A stretch of 64,000 nt of DNA, taken from assembly GCA_016713115.1 (NCBI GenBank), contig JADJPU010000001.1, positions 496,001 to 560,000 of the forward strand, read 5' to 3'. Under the pieces are notes generated by a model, which saw only the letters and a program-made list of their open reading frames with translations, was not told the DNA's origin and made no database searches. The first letter of the stretch is position 1. The number at the start of each line of letters is the position of its first letter. A program made the position numbers and the translations under genes. Origin of the DNA: Cellvibrionales bacterium. GTDB lineage: Bacteria > Pseudomonadota > Gammaproteobacteria > Pseudomonadales > UBA7239. Of this stretch, positions 45,004 through 53,364 are shown piece by piece.

Positions 45004-46178
45004 AGCCGGTTTTATCGGCGCTGGGCATACTCAACGCCCTAGGCGACAGCAAACAAACTGTGCTGGATAATTTTTTATCTGGCACAGCAAACGGCATGCA
45101 GAAAAATGAAGCGATGTGGACAGGCAAAGTTACGGCAGCACTGCCTGCCATACCTGAAGCATTGGCACAATTTAACTGCCGCAACAACCGTTTATTGCTG
45201 GCTGCGCTCGCGCAAATACAAACAGAAATTGACACGGCGATTACACAGTACGGCGCGCCGCGCGTGGCGGTTGTGATCGGCTCCAGCACTTCCGGCATTG
45301 CCGAAGGTGAAGCGGCGCTGGCTGAAAAACTCTGCAACGGGACTTGGTCACTAGATTTCGATTATCGCCAGCAAGAAATTGGCACGGCAGCCGAGTTTGT
45401 GGCGCGTTTTCTTGATCTCACTGGCGTGGCGATGACGGTTTCTACCGCCTGCTCCTCCAGTGCCAAAGCGTTGGGCAGCGCGCGCAGTTTATTGGAAATG
45501 GATTTATGCGACGCGGTGATTTGTGGCGGCAGTGACTCGCTGTGCCAATTAACCTTGCAAGGCTTTTCTGCGTTGGAGTCCGTTTCGCCGCAAGTGTGCG
45601 AACCGTTTGCCGAAGGACGCGATGGCATCACCATCGGCGAAGGCGCTGCATTATTTTTAATGCAAAAAAAATCCGATAACGCCAACGCCATTATTTTTTC
45701 TGGAATTGGTGAATCCGCCGATGCGCACCATATTTCTGCACCACATCCAGATGGCATAGGCGCAGAGGCTGCTATGCGCGCTGCGTTAGCCGATGCCAAG
45801 ATGCAGTCAGCCGATATTGCCTACATCAATTTGCACGGCACCGCGACACCGCTCAACGATGCGATGGAAAGTGCAGCCGTGACGCGTGTGTTTGGCAATA
45901 ACACGCCGTGCAGCTCTACCAAACCGCTCACCGGCCACACACTGGGGGCAGCCGGCGCCACCGAAGCGGCGCTGTGTTGGCTTTTGCTTTCGGATTTAAA
46001 TACAAAAAAAATCTTACCTGCGCAGTGCAATCAAAAACCGCCAGATGCTTCTCTGCCACCGATTGCCATTGTGCGCAGCACGCAAGCACTGCCGCATACA
46101 AAAAACCTGTCCATGTTGAGCAACTCCTTTGCCTTTGGTGGCAGTAATGCGGCGGTTATTTTGTCGAGGCAGGCATGA
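45000..46178 (+). CDS. Beta-ketoacyl-ACP synthase (APE type), KS-A
   Basis: 392 aa from ATG 45000; a TTG four codons earlier is open but the ATGA overlap with the flavoprotein gene fixes the start. The Cys-His-His triad is intact: Cys151 (STACSSSAK), His279 (LHGTAT) and His313 (LTGHTLGA). KAS I/II-type condensing enzyme that should extend the polyene by malonyl units. Partnered by a ketoreductase and dehydratase in the next two genes. Its specificity against the other ketosynthases in this locus cannot be told. Confidence 0.87.
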   Translation: MKPVLSALGILNALGDSKQTVLDNFLSGTANGMQKNEAMWTGKVTAALPAIPEALAQFNCRNNRLLLAALAQIQTEIDTAITQYGAPRVAVVIGSSTSGIAEGEAALAEKLCNGTWSLDFDYRQQEIGTAAEFVARFLDLTGVAMTVSTACSSSAKALGSARSLLEMDLCDAVICGGSDSLCQLTLQGFSALESVSPQVCEPFAEGRDGITIGEGAALFLMQKKSDNANAIIFSGIGESADAHHISAPHPDGIGAEAAMRAALADAKMQSADIAYINLHGTATPLNDAMESAAVTRVFGNNTPCSSTKPLTGHTLGAAGATEAALCWLLLSDLNTKKILPAQCNQKPPDASLPPIAIVRSTQALPHTKNLSMLSNSFAFGGSNAAVILSRQA

Positions 46179-46660
46179 CAGAAAATACTTTTGATTTGGA
46201 AATATTGCTACCACATCGCGCACCGATGATTTTGCTCTCGCGCGCCGTGGATTACAGCGATGACTTCGCGCAAGCGGAAGTACTCATCACCGAGCAATCC
46301 GCTTTTTTTGATGCCGCGCTCGGCGGCGTACCCACTTGGGTGGGCATGGAATACATGGCGCAAACCATCGGCGTTTGGGCGGGGCATCAACAGCTATCCA
46401 ACAACAAACCCGTGCAAGCGGGATTTCTGCTCGGCTGCCGCAGCTACAGCTGCAACAGCGCCGTTTTCCCAATTAACAGCACACTGCAATTATCCGCTAA
46501 ACCCGTTTACACCGATGACACAGGTCTAGGCGCATTTGATTGTGAGATTCGCGGCGATAACATTCTTGCCACCGCGCAAATTAAAGCGTTTCGCCCAGAA
46601 CAACCGCGCAATTTTGTGCGACCTTTTTCACTGCAACAACCTACAGGAATTTCGCCATGA
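46175..46660 (+). CDS. APE 3-hydroxyacyl-ACP dehydratase-like hot-dog protein
   Basis: 161 aa. The LLPHRAPMILLSRAV opening with PHRAPM is typical of ApeP-type dehydratases, which remove water from the hydroxyacyl intermediate to give the conjugated double bond. The middle AFFDAALGGVPTWVGMEYMAQTIG is the central hot-dog helix, in outline. A second, longer-diverged relative is at 63343 and a FabZ-like one at 62972. It overlaps both neighbours (ATGA) and is within the core operon. Confidence 0.82.
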   Translation: MTENTFDLEILLPHRAPMILLSRAVDYSDDFAQAEVLITEQSAFFDAALGGVPTWVGMEYMAQTIGVWAGHQQLSNNKPVQAGFLLGCRSYSCNSAVFPINSTLQLSAKPVYTDDTGLGAFDCEIRGDNILATAQIKAFRPEQPRNFVRPFSLQQPTGISP

Positions 46661-47388
46661 CACGCAGCGTACTCGTCACCGGCTCCAGTCGCGGCATCGG
46701 TCGCGCTGTGGCGCTCGCTCTCGCGCACAGTGGTTTTGACATTGTGTTGCACTGCCGCACGCGCATGGAAGAATTACACGCCGTGCGCGATGCCATCGCA
46801 GCACTCGGTCGCCAAGTGCGCTGTTTACAATTTGACATTGCCAACCGCGAACAAACACAAAGCGTTTTATTAGATGATGTCGAAAAACACGGCGCTTACT
46901 ACGGCGTGGTGTGCAACGCCGGCATCACGCGCGACAACGCTTTTCCCGCTATCAGCGGTGAAGATTGGGATGCAGTGATTCACACTAACCTAGACGGTTT
47001 TTACAATGTCTTGAACCCGCTGGTGATGCCAATGATTCGCGCGAAAAAAGGCGGACGCATTGTGGCGATGTCGTCGGTGTCTGGCGTGATGGGCAATCGT
47101 GGACAGGTAAATTACAGCGCCTCCAAAGCCGGCTTGATCGGCGCGTGTAAAGCCTTAGCAGTGGAATTGGCATCGCGAAAAATTACCGTCAACTGCGTTG
47201 CGCCTGGTTTGATAGAAACAGAAATGGCGATGGACGCACAAGTGTTAGAGCACGCACTGAAAATCATTCCTGCCGCACGCATGGGAACCGCCGATGAAGT
47301 GGCGAGCTTAGTGGCGTATTTGTTTTCGGATGCCGCTGCCTACATCACGCGGCAAGTGATTTCCGTCAACGGCGGCATGACAGGTTAA
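46657..47388 (+). CDS. 3-oxoacyl-ACP reductase, FabG-like
   Basis: 243 aa SDR. GSSRGIGRA at residues 8-16, NAGITRDN near residue 88, catalytic Ser-Tyr-Lys in MSSVSGVMGNRGQVNYSASKAG, and C-terminal VISVNGG. NADPH-dependent reduction of the 3-ketoacyl-ACP precedes dehydration by the hot-dog protein encoded just upstream. The start overlaps the dehydratase stop. Genome-wide FabG is presumably elsewhere; this copy belongs to the polyene machinery. Confidence 0.9.
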   Translation: MTRSVLVTGSSRGIGRAVALALAHSGFDIVLHCRTRMEELHAVRDAIAALGRQVRCLQFDIANREQTQSVLLDDVEKHGAYYGVVCNAGITRDNAFPAISGEDWDAVIHTNLDGFYNVLNPLVMPMIRAKKGGRIVAMSSVSGVMGNRGQVNYSASKAGLIGACKALAVELASRKITVNCVAPGLIETEMAMDAQVLEHALKIIPAARMGTADEVASLVAYLFSDAAAYITRQVISVNGGMTG

Positions 47389-47392
47389 TGCG

Positions 47393-47941
47393 ATGCAACT
47401 GATGCTGTTTATCCTCGGCAGCGCGCTGCTGATTTTTATTTCACGCCGCAATTTGCATGCGGTTCGCTCACACGGTTTTTATCGCCTGCTTGCGTGGGAG
47501 TGCATGTTGCTACTGTTGCTGCGGCAATATCCGTTTTGGTTTGTCGATCGCTTTGCGTGGTATCAGTGCCTTTCTTGGCTGCTGTTGTTTACCTCTATTC
47601 CCGTGCTGGTGTTGGCTGTGCGCGGTTTAAAGCAGGCAGGCACCGATCAACAAGCGCGTACCGATACCACCCTGCTGGCGTTTGAAAAAACGGCGCAACT
47701 CATCACGCACGGTATTTATCGCCACATTCGCCACCCCATGTATAGCTCGCTGTTGTTGCTGAACTGGGGATTGTTGTTCAAGCAGCCGTTCTCGGTGTTG
47801 AACATCGCGCTCGCGCTCGCCGCCACGGTGTTGTTGGCACTGACTGCGGGACAAGAAGAGCAAGAAAATCTCGCCTATTTTGGCGCGGCTTATGGCGATT
47901 ACATGACGCGCAGCAAGCGTTTTCTGCCAGCGCTGTGGTAG
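47393..47941 (+). CDS. Isoprenylcysteine carboxyl methyltransferase (ICMT)-like membrane protein
   Basis: 182 aa with about five hydrophobic helices. The SAM-binding RHIRHPMYSSLLLLNWG motif and the C-terminal EEQENLAYFGAAYGDYM motif are those of the ICMT/PEMT family. These membrane enzymes methylate carboxyl or lipid groups. Placed five bases after the FabG gene and 74 before the next ketosynthase, so it is inside the operon. It might form a methyl ester of the aryl polyene acid or methylate a membrane lipid. This role has no support other than position. Confidence 0.72.
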   Translation: MQLMLFILGSALLIFISRRNLHAVRSHGFYRLLAWECMLLLLLRQYPFWFVDRFAWYQCLSWLLLFTSIPVLVLAVRGLKQAGTDQQARTDTTLLAFEKTAQLITHGIYRHIRHPMYSSLLLLNWGLLFKQPFSVLNIALALAATVLLALTAGQEEQENLAYFGAAYGDYMTRSKRFLPALW

Positions 47942-48014
47942 AACTGCTACACCGAGTTTCACTGGTTACAATAAGCATCCTTTGCCAATCTCGAATGCGA
48001 CACCGGATACCCGC

Positions 48015-49271
48015 ATGAGCACCCCGCACACTTCCAATACTTTGCCGCGCCGCGTGGTTGTCACTGGCATGAGTGGCATCACCTCGCTGGGGCAGGATTG
48101 GGCAAGCATCGAAGCGGCACTGCGCGCGGGACGCACCGGCATTCAGCGCATGGACGACTACGCCAAGATTGATGGCTTGATGACGCAACTGGCCGGCCCC
48201 GTCCCCGATTTCGCCCGTCCCGCGCACTACTCGCGCAAACAAACCCGCGGCATGGGGCGCGTAGCGTTGATGGCCACCCGCTGCACGGAGGTCGCATTGG
48301 AACAAGCGGGCTTACTGGGCGACGCCAGCATCCAAGATGGACGCATGGGCGTAGCCTACGGCTCCTGCAATGGCAGCACCGACGCCACCATCGACTTCGG
48401 GCGTTTGTACTCAGAAAACTCCACGCGCGCGATGACGGCCACCACCTATATTGAAATGATGAGCCACACCTGCGCTGTCAATATTGGCCTGTTCTTTGGG
48501 CTGAAAGGTCGCGTGATTCCCACCGCCAGCGCTTGCACTTCCGGCAGCCAAGGTATCGGCTACGCCTATGAAGCCATCCGCTACGGCATGCAAGATGCAA
48601 TGGTGGCCGGTGGCGCGGAAGAATTGTGCGCAGCGCACTCCGCCGTATTCGACACCCTGTTCGCCGCCAGCCTGAAAAATGACACACCGAGCAAAACACC
48701 GCGCCCATTCGACCGCGACCGCGACGGCCTAGTCATCGGCGAAGGAGCCGGCACCCTAATCTTGGAAGACTTGGAACACGCGCAAGCGCGCGGTGCCACC
48801 ATCCTCGCGGAAATTGTCGGTTACGCCACCAACTCCGACGGCGCGCATATCACCCAGCCCACCGCTGCCACCATGCAAGTGGTGATGGAACAGGCGCTGG
48901 CCGATGCCGGTTTGCCACCTTCCGCCATTGGCTATGTCAACGCACACGGCACCGCCACCGAGCACGGCGACATTGCCGAAACCACGGCCACGCACGCCGT
49001 ATTTGGCTCGCGCCTGCCAATCAGCTCGCTGAAAGGCAACTTCGGTCACACGCTAGGCGCTTGCGGTGCCTTAGAGGCGTGGCACAGTATCGAAATGCTC
49101 AACAGCAACTGGTACGCCCCCACCGCCAATTTAAACAATCTGGATCCGCGCTGTGGCGAGTTGGATTACATCACGGGTGGCGGCCGCACGCTGGATAACG
49201 AATACATCATGAGCAACAATTTTGCTTTTGGCGGCATCAACACTTCCCTGATTTTTAAACGCTGGAACTGA
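48015..49271 (+). CDS. Beta-ketoacyl-ACP synthase (APE type), KS-B
   Basis: 418 aa from ATG 48015. Triad: Cys174 (TASACTSG), His311 (NAHGTAT) and His345 (FGHTLGA). It is closest in layout to FabF-like ApeR proteins. The family places it in chain initiation or extension of the arylpolyene. With KS-A it makes two complete ketosynthases in the operon; KS-C, at 53365, is a third. A 74-base gap before it leaves room for an internal promoter. Confidence 0.87.
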   Translation: MSTPHTSNTLPRRVVVTGMSGITSLGQDWASIEAALRAGRTGIQRMDDYAKIDGLMTQLAGPVPDFARPAHYSRKQTRGMGRVALMATRCTEVALEQAGLLGDASIQDGRMGVAYGSCNGSTDATIDFGRLYSENSTRAMTATTYIEMMSHTCAVNIGLFFGLKGRVIPTASACTSGSQGIGYAYEAIRYGMQDAMVAGGAEELCAAHSAVFDTLFAASLKNDTPSKTPRPFDRDRDGLVIGEGAGTLILEDLEHAQARGATILAEIVGYATNSDGAHITQPTAATMQVVMEQALADAGLPPSAIGYVNAHGTATEHGDIAETTATHAVFGSRLPISSLKGNFGHTLGACGALEAWHSIEMLNSNWYAPTANLNNLDPRCGELDYITGGGRTLDNEYIMSNNFAFGGINTSLIFKRWN

Positions 49272-49279
49272 TTTTTGTT

Positions 49280-49549
49280 ATGCAAATCCTGAACAACTTT
49301 ATTCTGCGTTACATTCGTTTTTTTGAAATGCTCGGTGTGCTGATGCGTATTTTTAGTTTCAGCTTGGTGAGTTGGATGGGGCCTGCCAGCCCGTTTATGT
49401 TTGTGTGGGTCGTCAACACCATTGATGCAGCCATTCTTTCTTGGTGTTCCGTATTGCGCAAAGATGCCGCCTATTCACTGCTGAACACTTTCTGGATTGC
49501 AGTAGGCGTGGTAGGCATACTGCGTGCGGGCAACTTTATCCCTCAGTAA
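49280..49549 (+). CDS. Small membrane protein of unknown function
   Basis: 89 aa. Two hydrophobic stretches (about 10-35 and 35-58) and a third near the C-terminus (FWIAVGVVGILRAG) suggest two or three helices. No domain was recognised. It starts nine bases after KS-B and ends 28 bases before the next gene, with coupling typical of the operon. A helper of the exporter or a membrane scaffold is possible, but nothing in the sequence says so. Confidence 0.55.
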   Translation: MQILNNFILRYIRFFEMLGVLMRIFSFSLVSWMGPASPFMFVWVVNTIDAAILSWCSVLRKDAAYSLLNTFWIAVGVVGILRAGNFIPQ

Positions 49550-49577
49550 ATAAAACCACATGACACGAGGTTTCACG

Positions 49578-50315
49578 ATGAGAAAATTTTTGAAAACTTT
49601 ATGCGCAACAATAATCGTTGGGCTATCTAGCGCAGCCTTTGCACTGGATGCATCCGAACAGCGCTATGTTGAGATGCTCAGCAGCGGCAGTATGGGCAGT
49701 GTAAAAGCCGCATCACAAGATATTTTCAACACCGGCGAAGACAACCCTGCGGTACTTGATCATTTAGCCGAAGTGCTGCTGCAAAACTATGCCAACGCAC
49801 CAAACGGTCATATTGATGCACTGTCATGGGCCGCAAAAGCCTTGGGCAAATCGCGCAACCCGCGCTATCGCGACACACTGAACACGATTGCCAGCAGCAA
49901 CGCCAATAAAAAACTGCGCAAATACGCCAGCCAAGCGTTAGAAAACTTGAGCAGTAGCGGCGTGCCGCAATACAAACGCGGCAGTGTTGCTCCGGTAAAA
50001 AGTTCAGGTGGCCGTGCGTCTACCTCCTCCGCACAAAGTCGCAGCGCGACCACCACCGGCGCAGGACTCAGCGCCGTCAAAATCGGCATGAGCATGGCAG
50101 AGGCTTATGCTTTAGCGGGTGAACCTACATCCAGCACCGGTCATGTCACGGGCAAAGCGTGGATTCCGTTCAATTTCAAAGGCTCAGATACTTTGCGCCA
50201 ATACTCGCTGTACAAAGGTAAGGGACGCATTATTTTCACCAATCGCTCGCACTACGATCGCTCTTGGCAAGTATACGAAGTGCAAATTGATACCAGCGAA
50301 CCTGGCTACCCTTGA
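49578..50315 (+). CDS. Periplasmic HEAT-like/BamE-fold-like protein of unknown function
   Basis: 245 aa from ATG 49578. The N-terminus MRKFLKTLCATIIVGLSSAAFA is a signal peptide. A helical region (about 25-120) with NPAVLDHLAEVLLQNYA and KLRKYASQALENL resembles HEAT-type repeats. A Ser/Thr/Ala linker leads to a C-terminal domain AVKIGMSMAEAYALAGEPTS that resembles the BamE/SmpA fold, where a GM-x-x-x-E-V segment starts the domain. Exported and probably outer-membrane associated. It lies within the polyene operon, before the methyltransferase gene. Confidence 0.55.
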   Translation: MRKFLKTLCATIIVGLSSAAFALDASEQRYVEMLSSGSMGSVKAASQDIFNTGEDNPAVLDHLAEVLLQNYANAPNGHIDALSWAAKALGKSRNPRYRDTLNTIASSNANKKLRKYASQALENLSSSGVPQYKRGSVAPVKSSGGRASTSSAQSRSATTTGAGLSAVKIGMSMAEAYALAGEPTSSTGHVTGKAWIPFNFKGSDTLRQYSLYKGKGRIIFTNRSHYDRSWQVYEVQIDTSEPGYP

Positions 50316-50333
50316 GCCGATTTTCAACATTGC

Positions 50334-51203
50334 ATGCGCATGATGACCACTGACCCTGTCGTACCCGATTGGCGCAACATAGAGCTGCCGGACACATGGC
50401 CGGACAAGCTCAACCTACGCCATCCGCGTGATCTGTGGCGTTTTATACAAAACTTGCTGGGCTGGAATATCCAGCCCATCCAACTGCCGCACGATTTACC
50501 GTTTGCAGAAAAAATTCCCAAATACATTCTGCAAGAGTTTCACAACTTACCTAACGGCAATTATTCACGCCGTTTTACACGCGGCTATATCACCGGCTTT
50601 AATAAAGTGATGCTCGGTGAAATTGGGAAAAGCCACGCCAAAATTGCCGCACAACTCATCCAAGACTCAGCGGTGCGCGCAGGTAGCGCGTTAGATGCGG
50701 GCTGCGGCGGTGGCGGCTTGGCCGGCGCATTACACCAAGCGGGTGTAAGCGAAGTGTGGGGCTTGGACCCTTCTCCCTATTTGTTAAAACACGCTGCACA
50801 GGATTGGCCATCGGTTAATTTTGTACACGGTATTGCTGAAAATACCGGCTTTCCTGATGCGCGTTTCAATGCCATCACCGCTTGCTTTTTGCTGCATGAA
50901 ATTCCACCGCGCTACATTGAACAATGTTTGCAGGAATGGGCGCGCATTTTAAAACCCAAAGGTTGGTTGGCGTTTTGTGAACCATCACCCCTTCAAATTC
51001 AACAAAAACCACTCACGCTGCTGCGCAAATACGGCTGGCGCGGTTTGTACTTTTATGTGCTAGCAAAAAAACTGCACGAGCCTTTTTTGTTGGCTTGGCA
51101 CAAGCAAGACATTCCCGCCTTACTCAAACAACACGGCTTTGAAGTGGTCAGCCATGAAATCGGTGTACCCATGCGCCATGTCTTGGCGCGAAAAATTGCG
51201 TGA
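50334..51203 (+). CDS. Class I SAM-dependent methyltransferase
   Basis: 289 aa. SAM motif I is ALDAGCGGGGLAG near residue 122, the acidic loop GLDPS follows, and motif II/III HEIPPRYIEQ lies near residue 187. APE loci usually encode a methyltransferase that methylates the aryl ring of the polyene head group, and this one fits. The C-terminus overlaps the ABC ATPase start by four bases. The substrate is not determined. Confidence 0.85.
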   Translation: MRMMTTDPVVPDWRNIELPDTWPDKLNLRHPRDLWRFIQNLLGWNIQPIQLPHDLPFAEKIPKYILQEFHNLPNGNYSRRFTRGYITGFNKVMLGEIGKSHAKIAAQLIQDSAVRAGSALDAGCGGGGLAGALHQAGVSEVWGLDPSPYLLKHAAQDWPSVNFVHGIAENTGFPDARFNAITACFLLHEIPPRYIEQCLQEWARILKPKGWLAFCEPSPLQIQQKPLTLLRKYGWRGLYFYVLAKKLHEPFLLAWHKQDIPALLKQHGFEVVSHEIGVPMRHVLARKIA

Positions 51204-51946
51204 ATGCCATCACTGCCATGCAAGTTGGCTTTACTTATCCCAACGCCGCACAAACGGTGTTGCATGATGTCTCCATCACTGTGGCCACCGGCAGTTGTTT
51301 TGGATTACTCGGGCCAAATGGCGCGGGCAAAAGCACTTTGCTGGGATTGCTGACTGGCATCCTACCGTTGCAACAAGGTGAAATTCTTTTCAGTGATGCC
51401 GCACGCCATCACATCGCGCTCACGCCACAAGACTACGCTTTCTATCCCAGCTTAACCCTGCAAGAAAACCTCACCTGCTTTGCCGGCTTGTACGGTTTAA
51501 CTGGCGCACAAAAACAAACACATATCGATTTCGCCGTGCACGCCTGTGGTCTAGAAGAGCACTTGCACAAATGCGCCGCGCAATGTTCTGGCGGTGTGCG
51601 CCGCCGTTTAAATCTCGCGATCAGCCTACTGAACCAGCCAAAGATTTTGTTTCTCGACGAACCCACGGTCGGCATTGACGCCCAATCGCGCCACTTCATC
51701 CTCAACACCATTCGCCAGCTGCAACAAGACGGCATGACGATTATTTACACCTCACACTACATGGAAGAAATTCAAAGCATTTGCGATGTGTTGGCGATTA
51801 TCGATCACGGAAAATTATTGCTACAGGATACGCTGGCTAATATCTTGCAACGCGCAGAAGCACTCCCTGTGACAACAGAGAAAAAAAACGCGCAGCGACT
51901 GGAAGATTTTTATCTGTCACTCACCCACACCGCGCTGCGTGATTGA
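51200..51946 (+). CDS. ABC transporter ATP-binding protein
   Basis: 248 aa from GTG 51200. Walker A LGPNGAGKST near residue 38, signature CSGGVRRR near residue 131, Walker B ILFLDEPTVG near residue 150, and the H-loop TSHYME. ABC-2 type exporters of lipids and pigments use this class. It couples to the permease encoded immediately downstream. The pair probably exports the pigment or its precursor across the inner membrane, alongside the MMPL protein at 57118. Confidence 0.9.
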   Translation: MNAITAMQVGFTYPNAAQTVLHDVSITVATGSCFGLLGPNGAGKSTLLGLLTGILPLQQGEILFSDAARHHIALTPQDYAFYPSLTLQENLTCFAGLYGLTGAQKQTHIDFAVHACGLEEHLHKCAAQCSGGVRRRLNLAISLLNQPKILFLDEPTVGIDAQSRHFILNTIRQLQQDGMTIIYTSHYMEEIQSICDVLAIIDHGKLLLQDTLANILQRAEALPVTTEKKNAQRLEDFYLSLTHTALRD

Positions 51947-51947
51947 G

Positions 51948-53090
51948 ATGACAGCCCTACTCGCTATCATCAAAAAAGAATTACTGTTGCTTGGTCGCGA
52001 CATCCACGGTTTGCTATTGCTGTTTGTGATGCCGATGGCATTTATTCTGATCATGTCACTGGCTCTGCAAGAACAATTCTCTAACAGCGGCGCCAAAAAA
52101 ATTCTTGTGCAACTCAACAAACCCACGCCCGGCGCAGCCGTTGATCGCGTCGCTGTCCTGCTGCAAGAAAAAACCGTTTTTGCATGGCAAGCCACACCGG
52201 AAAAGCACACTGCCTTTGTATTGACGCTCACGCAGCAAGACGATGGTGTACACGCGGATGTCTTGGTTGCGCCCGATACCAATGCGCAAACCGAAGCGTT
52301 GTTCACTGCCGCTGTCAACGAAGCGCTGTCACGGCAGCGCATGGAATCTTTGCTGATCACACTCAACATGCAGCAAGCCTTGCGTGGGGAAACTGCTGTC
52401 GATAACAACACGCCGCCGAACAATGCGCTCACGCTGCACTACAACTATCAAACTGCACAAAACACTGTGCGCCCTTCTGCTGTGCAACAAAATGTTCCCG
52501 CGTGGTTAGTGTTTGCGATGTTTTTTTCTGTGGTGCCGCTATCCAACACCTTAATAACAGAAAGACAGCAAGGCACGCTGCGCCGCTTGCGCACACTGCC
52601 AATATCCCCAACATTGCCCATCATCGGAAAACTGATACCGTATTTTTTTATCAATCAAATCCAAGTGCTGTTGATGTTGGCGGTGGGTGTGTATGCCATG
52701 CCGCTATTCGGTGCCGATGCGCTCACTTTGGGCAACTCTTTATTGGGATTGCTGTTGATGTCAATTGCACTCAGCGCCGCTGCACTCGGTTACGGCATTT
52801 TGATTGCGGCGCTGGCGCGCACTACCGATCAAGCCACCACACTGGGCGGCGTGGGCAATATTTTGCTCGCGGCCTTGGGCGGCATTATGGTGCCGCGTTT
52901 TGTGATGCCAGAAACCATGCAACGCATCGCCGATTGGTCACCGATGGCGTGGGGCTTGGAAGGTTTTCTCGATATTTTTTTACGCAACGGCTCTGCCTAC
53001 GATGTATTGCCTGAAGCCGGTTCGCTCCTGCTCTTTGGCTGTGTCACCATAGCACTCGCCATGCACTTACAGAAAAAACCAACGCCATGA
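51948..53090 (+). CDS. ABC-2 type transporter permease
   Basis: 380 aa from ATG 51948; GTG 51939 would add three residues. One N-terminal membrane helix, a periplasmic domain (about 50-185), then about five helices in the C-terminal half with PLSNTLITERQQGTLRRLRTLP, an ABC-2 signature, in outline. The stop overlaps the ACP start by four bases. It forms a transporter with the ATPase above. Confidence 0.85.
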   Translation: MTALLAIIKKELLLLGRDIHGLLLLFVMPMAFILIMSLALQEQFSNSGAKKILVQLNKPTPGAAVDRVAVLLQEKTVFAWQATPEKHTAFVLTLTQQDDGVHADVLVAPDTNAQTEALFTAAVNEALSRQRMESLLITLNMQQALRGETAVDNNTPPNNALTLHYNYQTAQNTVRPSAVQQNVPAWLVFAMFFSVVPLSNTLITERQQGTLRRLRTLPISPTLPIIGKLIPYFFINQIQVLLMLAVGVYAMPLFGADALTLGNSLLGLLLMSIALSAAALGYGILIAALARTTDQATTLGGVGNILLAALGGIMVPRFVMPETMQRIADWSPMAWGLEGFLDIFLRNGSAYDVLPEAGSLLLFGCVTIALAMHLQKKPTP

Positions 53091-53350
53091 TTGATCGCGA
53101 CACACTAAAAAAAGCATTGAAACAACTGATTGTGGTGGAGTGCGACAAAGACATCGCACCGGAAACGATTGCTGATGATGCCGTGTTGATCGGCGGCGAC
53201 TTGGCGTTGGATTCTCTCGACGCACTGCAAATTGCAATGGCGATTAAAACACAGTACGGCGTGCGCATTGAAGACGGCCCCTCGGCGCGGCGCGCGATGC
53301 AATCGATCAATGCACTCGCCGACACCATCTTGAACTATCAAGCCGACTGA
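53087..53350 (+). CDS. Acyl carrier protein
   Basis: 87 aa. The phosphopantetheine serine is Ser43 in LALDSLDALQ, and the helix II acidic face is typical. The GGDLALDS motif matches APE-type carrier proteins. It would hold the growing aryl polyene chain for the ketosynthases in this operon. Often a second ACP is present in APE loci; none is seen up to the right edge, though small genes may lie beyond. Confidence 0.88.
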   Translation: MIDRDTLKKALKQLIVVECDKDIAPETIADDAVLIGGDLALDSLDALQIAMAIKTQYGVRIEDGPSARRAMQSINALADTILNYQAD

Positions 53351-53364
53351 GCACACGCTGTTTT

